From the NCBI GenBank assembly GCA_902769055.1, contig CACXNL010000007.1:1-38450 (forward strand): a stretch of DNA of 38,450 nt, read 5' to 3'. Under the pieces are notes generated by a model that was given only the letters and a program-made list of their open reading frames with translations, searched no databases and was not told the DNA's origin. Shown here piece after piece: positions 34,210-38,450 of the stretch. Origin of the DNA: an uncultured Pseudomonadota bacterium. GTDB taxonomy: Bacteria; Pseudomonadota; Alphaproteobacteria; RUG11792. Numbering within the stretch: the stretch's first letter is position 1; each line of letters begins with the position of its first letter. The position numbers and the translations under genes are program-made.

Positions 34210-34806
34210 CTATATACCTCGTCTTTGTGAAAATGCGGCAAGGATTGTGCCGTTATCAAGATATTCAAGATCACTTCCAATTGGAATACCCTGAGACAAC
34301 GTGGTTATTTTGACCCCCAAATTTTCAATTTTATCTTTTATGAAAAATAGAGTGGTTTGCCCATCCAAATCAGCACTTAGTGCCATTATTACTTCCTTTA
34401 TATCTCCTTGGGCAAGTCTGTTATATAAACCACTTATGTTTATATCATCAGGAGTAATACCTTCAACGGCTGAAAGTTTATTCCCCAAAACGTGATACTT
34501 GCCATTATAAAATCCGGCACGCTCTATTGTCCAAAGATCGGCTATTCCCTCAACGACGCAAAGTGTTGAGCTGTCTCGGTGCTTGTTCGAACATATAGCA
34601 CACGGCGTAATAACATCAATATTTCCGCATATCTCACAAACTTTACAATTGTTATAAAGATCACTTAACGAACTTATAACTGTTCGCAACACCGTATTCT
34701 TTCGTTTTAGTAAATGCAGCACAACCCTTAACGCCGAACGGCTCCCCATCCCGGGAAATCGACTGAAATATGATACTAGCCGTTCTATTTCACCGACATT
34801 CGGCAT
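34210..34806 (-). CDS. recR: Recombination protein RecR
   Basis: A 198-aa protein of the RecFOR pathway that loads RecA at gaps. The N-terminal helix-hairpin-helix (FSRFPGMGSRSALRV), the four-Cys zinc finger (CKVCEICGN...CAIC), the Toprim domain (LCVVEGIADLWTIER, ALSADLDGQTT) and the C-terminal Walker-B-like LSQGIPIGSDLEYLDNGTI are present. ATG 34806 lies 1 nt after the aroK-like stop. Length is typical. It is often next to dnaX and ybaB in bacteria; that linkage is absent here. Confidence 0.96.
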   Translation of the reverse strand: MPNVGEIERLVSYFSRFPGMGSRSALRVVLHLLKRKNTVLRTVISSLSDLYNNCKVCEICGNIDVITPCAICSNKHRDSSTLCVVEGIADLWTIERAGFYNGKYHVLGNKLSAVEGITPDDINISGLYNRLAQGDIKEVIMALSADLDGQTTLFFIKDKIENLGVKITTLSQGIPIGSDLEYLDNGTILAAFSQRRGI

Positions 34807-34807
34807 A

Positions 34808-35425
34808 CTAGACCGATCTTAAAACATGGTAATCAGGATATTGTGTATGTATAAAATCACTGAGAGCTATAATAACACGATCAACTGTGATATTAGCGGG
34901 TTCATCATAAGTCTGCACACAAATATCAGTCTGCTCAAAGAATGGATAACAATCCTCCATCATTTTCGTCAAGATTTCCTCTTCTTTCCCATCCTCCAAC
35001 AATGGACGATCTTTTCTGCCGGTAACTCTTTCGAAAAGAGTCTGTAGATCCGCCTTTAACCAAACCGAAATAGCCTTTTCTTTTATCAAACTTCTTGTTT
35101 TTTCAAAAGTAAATGTAAGACATCCGGTTGCAATAACTTGTACTTGTTGACCGAGCAACCTCGACATAACCCGATACTCGCCACTTTGCAAAGCTCCATC
35201 TCCAAAGATAGAATCAACATCGCTAATAGCACACCCAGCTGCGTCTTCCACCTCTTGATCAGAATCACAAAACGGTAAATCAAACCTCTTCGCGAGCCTC
35301 TTTCCTATGCTCGTTTTCCCACATCCCATTAGTCCGACGAGGACAACAGACTTTGGCGGCAAAAAACTCACGAGAGGCGATGCCGGTCTTGAAGGCGTCG
35401 CACAATTTTCGGAATTACCTGTCAT
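34808..35425 (-). CDS. aroK: Shikimate kinase-like protein with altered substrate site
   Basis: A 205-aa P-loop kinase that follows the AroK order: Walker A GLMGCGKTSIG (31-41), DSD (54-56), the lid Arg in GRKDRPLL (Arg140) and VWLKADLQTLFERV. However, the shikimate contacts known from AroK structures are changed. The FRDGE Arg is Gln80 (LQSGE), the GGG shikimate loop is Gly101-Cys-Leu, and the Arg of the RYP motif is Cys159 (CYPFFEQTDI). ATP binding should be intact but shikimate binding should be poor. It may be a decaying enzyme, use another substrate, or have another role. The N-terminus has about 20 extra residues. No aroB is adjacent; recR follows after 1 nt. Confidence 0.82.
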   Translation of the reverse strand: MTGNSENCATPSRPASPLVSFLPPKSVVLVGLMGCGKTSIGKRLAKRFDLPFCDSDQEVEDAAGCAISDVDSIFGDGALQSGEYRVMSRLLGQQVQVIATGCLTFTFEKTRSLIKEKAISVWLKADLQTLFERVTGRKDRPLLEDGKEEEILTKMMEDCYPFFEQTDICVQTYDEPANITVDRVIIALSDFIHTQYPDYHVLRSV

Positions 35426-35776
35426 TTCTTTATAATATCTCCCAAATCAATTCCAAACCTCAACTACAAAACCAAAAAACACTGGTTCCAGTTTCAATAA
35501 ACCACAAGAGAACCAGATAATCAAATGATAACAGAAAATGTAAAATCGTTTTCAAGAAAAAACGCCCCCGACACCTTACCTGTCCTACAAAGTGTTGTGG
35601 AGGGAAACTTCCACAACGGATAGCATTTTGATTTTTTTAGAGGGGGCACGAGTACATGTTCCCGTCAACTGCATAATACAATTCGCCAGCAATCTAGGTA
35701 TTCGTGCCGCATCAAAGGCTATTTCCCTTCGTCTTGTAACAAAAGAATTAGTGTAAAAGCGATACGGCAAACAGGT
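35426..35776. other. Intergenic region with two inverted repeats
   Basis: No convincing gene. A 61-codon frame on the minus strand (35585-35770) begins with TTG, has no family resemblance and is not called. GTTGTGGA (35594-35601) and TCCACAAC (35610-35617) form an 8-bp stem with an 8-nt loop, with a run of seven T about 15 nt later. GGCACGA (35645-35651) and TCGTGCC (35702-35708) form a wider inverted repeat. Possibilities are a small RNA or the remains of a lost gene. Confidence 0.4.
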
Positions 35777-36454
35777 TTACCTTAGTGATTTCGAAATTTT
35801 TCCATCCTTGACAATTAGTGGTAGATCAAGCTGCTTTGTATTTGTCAGCTTAGAAATTATCCGAACTCGTTCTGAGTATGTTTGCATCAAGGTGTGCTCA
35901 AATGGCTCTTGCATTTTCGGATCGGGGAAAGCATCAACTATTTTTTTATCTGAAAAGCCAAATTCCGAAGCTACCACTTGAAATTTTATCATCTCTGGAT
36001 CTTTCGCCGACCCCTTGTATGTGGAAATTTGCTCTTTAGTTGGTTTAACAAAATTTACCGTAGCAATTGCTCGCTTTATGTAATTCTTATAGATGTCGTA
36101 GTATGACTTTTCATCTTTTGCTTCATGCTGAAGTAGCTTCATTATAAAAACATCTTTTGCTGAGGTTGGCAAAAACTTTAATAAAACTTCTGTTTTATGA
36201 TCGAGTTGGTGCATAAATTCCTCTAAGGTTTCCACGATAAATTGTCCGCAATGCAAGCAAGAGGGAGATATGTAAATTTCGATTTTATTTTCTACTTCGG
36301 GATTTCCAAGATGAATCTCAGTTATCACCGGTTTTTCTGCAATGGCAACGCCATCGCTTGAGCCATTCGCAAAAGTTTCAACATTTGTTAATAAGGACAA
36401 AAACGTTGTAGCAAAAAAGCAAAATTTCTTCACGTGTGGCGACATCACATACAT
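35777..36454 (-). CDS. Exported DsbA-like thioredoxin-fold protein
   Basis: A 225-aa periplasmic thiol-disulfide protein. An N-terminal signal peptide (KKFCFFATTFLSLLTNVETFA) is followed by a thioredoxin-like fold with the active site Cys66-Leu-His-Cys69 (ISPSCLHCGQF), a helical insert, and the cis-Pro loop LDLPLIV near the C-terminus, the DsbA/thioredoxin_4 arrangement. It could introduce or isomerise disulfides in exported proteins, such as Cys-rich surface proteins. The start is ATG 36454 or ATG 36445; neither has a good ribosome site. It stands alone, and no DsbB is seen. Confidence 0.85.
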   Translation of the reverse strand: MYVMSPHVKKFCFFATTFLSLLTNVETFANGSSDGVAIAEKPVITEIHLGNPEVENKIEIYISPSCLHCGQFIVETLEEFMHQLDHKTEVLLKFLPTSAKDVFIMKLLQHEAKDEKSYYDIYKNYIKRAIATVNFVKPTKEQISTYKGSAKDPEMIKFQVVASEFGFSDKKIVDAFPDPKMQEPFEHTLMQTYSERVRIISKLTNTKQLDLPLIVKDGKISKSLR

Positions 36455-36797
36455 CAATTCTACGTTGGTATTCTAAGACTTAAGAGAGAAATCCTGCAAG
36501 TGTTTAAGGTAAATGAAATAAACGGTAAAAAGAAATGTTTTGTTATGTAAATCCAATGAGCGTAATAAAATAATATTTTCTTGTGTCACTAATATTTATG
36601 GCATAAATTATAAAAAATTTGATGAAATGTAAGGTTACAGAAGGGCGCAGTACCATTCGGAACTCCCTTATTCATAGAAGGGCAGTTTTGAATGTAATGT
36701 CTATGCGAAGTTTTAGGCGTTTTTTTGGTGCCAGAAGTTGACAAATGAGAAGCAGATGCTAGAATCGAGTTATTGTCGTTAGTGATTTTCAGTATTT
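36455..36797 (+). promoter_or_regulatory. Intergenic region containing the rpmB promoter
   Basis: The stretch between the DsbA-like gene and rpmB is AT-rich. A strong promoter is present: TTGACA (36738-36743), 16 nt, and TAGAAT (36760-36765) with an extended TGC before it. Transcription would start near 36772, 26 nt before the rpmB ATG. Two partial repeats GAAGGGC occur near 36638 and 36676. I see no other gene in the region. Confidence 0.65.
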
Positions 36798-37082
36798 ATG
36801 TCCAGAAGGTGTGAGTTAACTGGTAAGGCGGTGCAGTATGGTTGTAACGTTAGTCACGCAAATAATCATTCATCCCGTAGGTTTTTGCCGAACTTGCAAA
36901 GTATATCATTTCTAAGTGAAGGGCTTGGGCAAAGTTTTCGCTTCAGGGTGGCTACCAGTAGTGTGCGAACGGTTGAGGCTAAGGGTGGTCTCGATAGCTT
37001 TTTGCTAAGCACAGGCGATGAAAAGTTGAGTAAAAGAGCTTTAGCCTTAAAAAGGATGTTAAAAGTCAAAGGTGTGAAATAA
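36798..37082 (+). CDS. rpmB: 50S ribosomal protein L28
   Basis: A 94-aa large-subunit protein. The start [15 protein letters not shown], then [17 protein letters not shown] and the C-terminal [14 protein letters not shown] are diagnostic of L28. It is about 15 residues longer at the C-terminus than the common 78-aa form (basic tail [10 protein letters not shown]), as in other alphaproteobacteria. The ATG lacks an obvious ribosome site despite a strong promoter 33 nt upstream. secB follows after 18 nt and probably shares the message. Confidence 0.96.
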   Translation: MSRRCELTGKAVQYGCNVSHANNHSSRRFLPNLQSISFLSEGLGQSFRFRVATSSVRTVEAKGGLDSFLLSTGDEKLSKRALALKRMLKVKGVK

Positions 37083-37100
37083 GGATTTGGGAGAGAGCAC

Positions 37101-37568
37101 ATGGCGGTCGAGCAGGAGTCAAATCAGTATCCGTTTCGTATAAATGATCAGTATGTGAAGGATTTATCGTTTGAAAATCCAAATTATCTGATGAAATACG
37201 GCGAGAGTAGCAAAGATCCTGAAATAGGGGTTAGCCTGGAGAATAGCGTCGCAAAGATTGATGATGAGCATTTTGAAGTAACTCTAAATGTCAAAGCGAA
37301 GTCCGATATCGCTGATAAATCCGTATTTGTTATCGAGATTGCATACGGGGCTCTTGTAACTGTAGCCAAGGATCTGGATAAGGAAGTCCTTGAATCCATT
37401 TTAATGGTACATTGTCCATTTTTGATGTTTCCGCATATCCGCCAACTTATAGAAAATATAACAAGCGCAGGTGGATTTCCTCCGTTGAGGTTGGATCCAA
37501 TTGATTTCGCTTCACTTTATATGTCTAAAAAGAAAGAACTGGCAGCGAACAAAAACAGTCCGCAATAA
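37101..37568 (+). CDS. secB: Protein-export chaperone SecB
   Basis: A 155-aa cytoplasmic tetrameric chaperone that holds precursors unfolded for SecA. Readable family segments: INDQYVKDLSFENPN near the N-terminus, HFEVTLNVKAK, FVIEIAYGALV, and CPFLMFPHIRQLIENITSAGGFPPLRLDPIDF, the most conserved block. GGGAGAG precedes ATG 37101. Its presence supports a Sec-dependent envelope with a true periplasm, and fits the exported proteins seen in this window. Confidence 0.96.
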   Translation: MAVEQESNQYPFRINDQYVKDLSFENPNYLMKYGESSKDPEIGVSLENSVAKIDDEHFEVTLNVKAKSDIADKSVFVIEIAYGALVTVAKDLDKEVLESILMVHCPFLMFPHIRQLIENITSAGGFPPLRLDPIDFASLYMSKKKELAANKNSPQ

Positions 37569-37716
37569 CACTTAAGCCTATTAGAGCATAGGTTGCGGAC
37601 TTTTCGCGCATCTCTTCAGCAATCTGATTTTGTACCTGTTTGTTAAACTCGCATTTGTGCGATGGCTTGTTTTTATCAAGTGAGTGATCAGTTTGTGAAT
37701 GAGGAGATGCCTACGG

Positions 37717-37724
37717 CCCCCCCC
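37717..37724 (+). repeat. C8 tract in the secB downstream gap
   Basis: Eight C between the secB stop and the stop of the convergent gene at 37737. It falls in a 27-codon open frame (37662-37745, MACFYQVSDQFVNEEM...) that is not called as a gene. The gap (37569-37736) shows nothing else I can name. Confidence 0.7.
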
Positions 37725-37736
37725 ATTGACCAGTAT

Positions 37737-38450
37737 TTACTGTAAAATACGCCGCACTTTCGAACCAAAAAACTTCGCAATGACACTAACACCGCGTTTA
37801 ATTGTATTACGCACAACGGAAAAAGCCCTATTGAGTGGATTTGATTCATTTTTTTGTATTTGGGTCTCAGGAAGTTTCTTTTCCTGAAGTATTTTTTGTT
37901 TCTCGTATTTTGCTTTCAAGGTGTAATACAAGTCGATCAGTCGTGCATCTTTGGGGCTCGTCATTAACTCCATACTCGGGATCCCCTTTCCTTGTAATAC
38001 ATTGTTTATCCGTATAGCTTCTTCGTCATCGCATTGTTTCAATTTATCGCTCAGTTCTTGTAAAGATATCTCACCCCATTTATATAGTTGGAAAAATTTA
38101 TACCTCTTCTTGTCGTACTGTCTTTTTATTTCTTTTGGAGTAATGTACACGAGGGACTCTAGTTGGTCTACTGAAGTTATTACCTTATCACTCAGATCTA
38201 CCTCGTATTCTTGTACATTCTCTGCATCCTCTTTAATGTTGAGCCGGTCGTCATTTTCGGCAGAACCAAGCTCTTCCTTAGCCTCAATCAACAATTTTGC
38301 CACATTTATTTCGTTGTGTTTGTTTTTATACACCTTTTTACATATTTCAGATTTGCACTCTCTGTTGTCTTGTATTTCAGTAAAATACTCTTTCAATTTA
38401 TCTATTTTAATGCACTTACTAGATATTTTGGCTTCTTCAGCTTCCCTGAG
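37737..38450 (-). CDS. Unrecognised charged protein, 5' end outside window
   Basis: At least 237 residues; the frame is open to the window edge, so the true start is upstream and the TTG at 38396 is probably internal. Composition is rich in Lys and Glu with predicted long helices and no membrane segment. Blocks include VYITPKEIKRQYDKKRYKFFQLYKWGEISLQELSDKL and IRINNVLQGKGIPSMELMTSPKDARLIDLYYTLKAKYEKQK. The C-terminus is basic (VVRNTIKRGVSVIAKFFGSKVRRIL), perhaps amphipathic. I know no family for it. Size, charge and helical style would suit an effector or a structural protein, but that is a guess. Confidence 0.65.
   Translation of the reverse strand, partial: LREAEEAKISSKCIKIDKLKEYFTEIQDNRECKSEICKKVYKNKHNEINVAKLLIEAKEELGSAENDDRLNIKEDAENVQEYEVDLSDKVITSVDQLESLVYITPKEIKRQYDKKRYKFFQLYKWGEISLQELSDKLKQCDDEEAIRINNVLQGKGIPSMELMTSPKDARLIDLYYTLKAKYEKQKILQEKKLPETQIQKNESNPLNRAFSVVRNTIKRGVSVIAKFFGSKVRRILQ

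Noticed and set aside
35585-35770. 61-codon minus-strand frame in the gap before the DsbA-like gene
   Set aside because: TTG start, no ribosome site, no recognisable domain; left as intergenic.
37662-37745. 27-codon plus-strand frame containing the C8 tract
   Set aside because: Too short to support, no ribosome site, and it overlaps the end of the convergent gene.

Overview
This window looks like an AT-rich chromosome segment of an alphaproteobacterium, probably a host-associated or intracellular one. Alphaproteobacterial markers are the ntrY-ntrX-trkA cluster, a CckA-type hybrid kinase with its HDFNN box, a Tim44-like membrane protein, secB, and two promoter sites that match the CtrA consensus TTAA-N7-TTAAC. 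The intracellular lifestyle is inferred from a TssM/IcmF protein of a type VI secretion system, two NupC-type nucleoside carriers, a BspA-type leucine-rich surface protein of the kind common in parasites, and decayed or divergent enzymes. A Holosporales- or Rickettsiales-like placement fits, including a tRNA-His with encoded G-1:C73, but it is not proven.

Layout. 1-4146: 3' part of tssM. 4157-6783: SulP transporter (behind a CtrA box) and a short RNase D, both minus strand. 6930-9555: tRNA-His, tRNA-Thr(UGU), a structured leader, rpsB, tsf and an unrecognised 155-aa gene. 9678-19938: a long minus-strand run, uvrD/pcrA-ntrY-ntrX-trkA-prmC-hemW-surE-nlpD-like, with many start/stop overlaps; hemW follows a 117-nt gap. 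20072-22113: an isolated ABC-type ATPase with a C-terminal HEPN-like motif, then tRNA-Thr(CGU). 22092-24771: cckA and a DUF167 gene, minus strand. 24872-29410: a frameshifted nupC copy, an intact nupC and an acetyl-CoA-synthetase-like gene, plus strand. 29405-31639: rdgB and a frameshifted BspA-type surface-protein gene behind a second CtrA box. 31849-33489: rnpB, the Tim44-like gene and tsaC. 33508-35425: aroK-like, recR and alkD-like, minus strand. 35777-38450: a DsbA-like protein, rpmB, secB and a partial gene of unknown function.

How the parts connect. CckA is the top of the CckA-ChpT-CtrA phosphorelay. Two genes for envelope or surface proteins (SulP and the leucine-rich protein) carry nearly identical 16-nt CtrA sites, each 52-53 nt before the start codon, so the window seems to hold both the input kinase and two outputs of one circuit. 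A second theme is homopolymer tracts. C8 lies exactly at the frame break of the surface-protein gene, T8 at the frame break of the first nupC, and a G10 tract also lies in that nupC. This suggests phase variation, slippage decay or homopolymer sequencing error. A third theme is enzymes with familiar folds but altered key residues: AroK, NtrX, the acyl-CoA synthetase, the LytM protein and a cysteine-rich EF-Ts.

Limits. All family calls come from reading motifs by eye. No database search or structure prediction was run.
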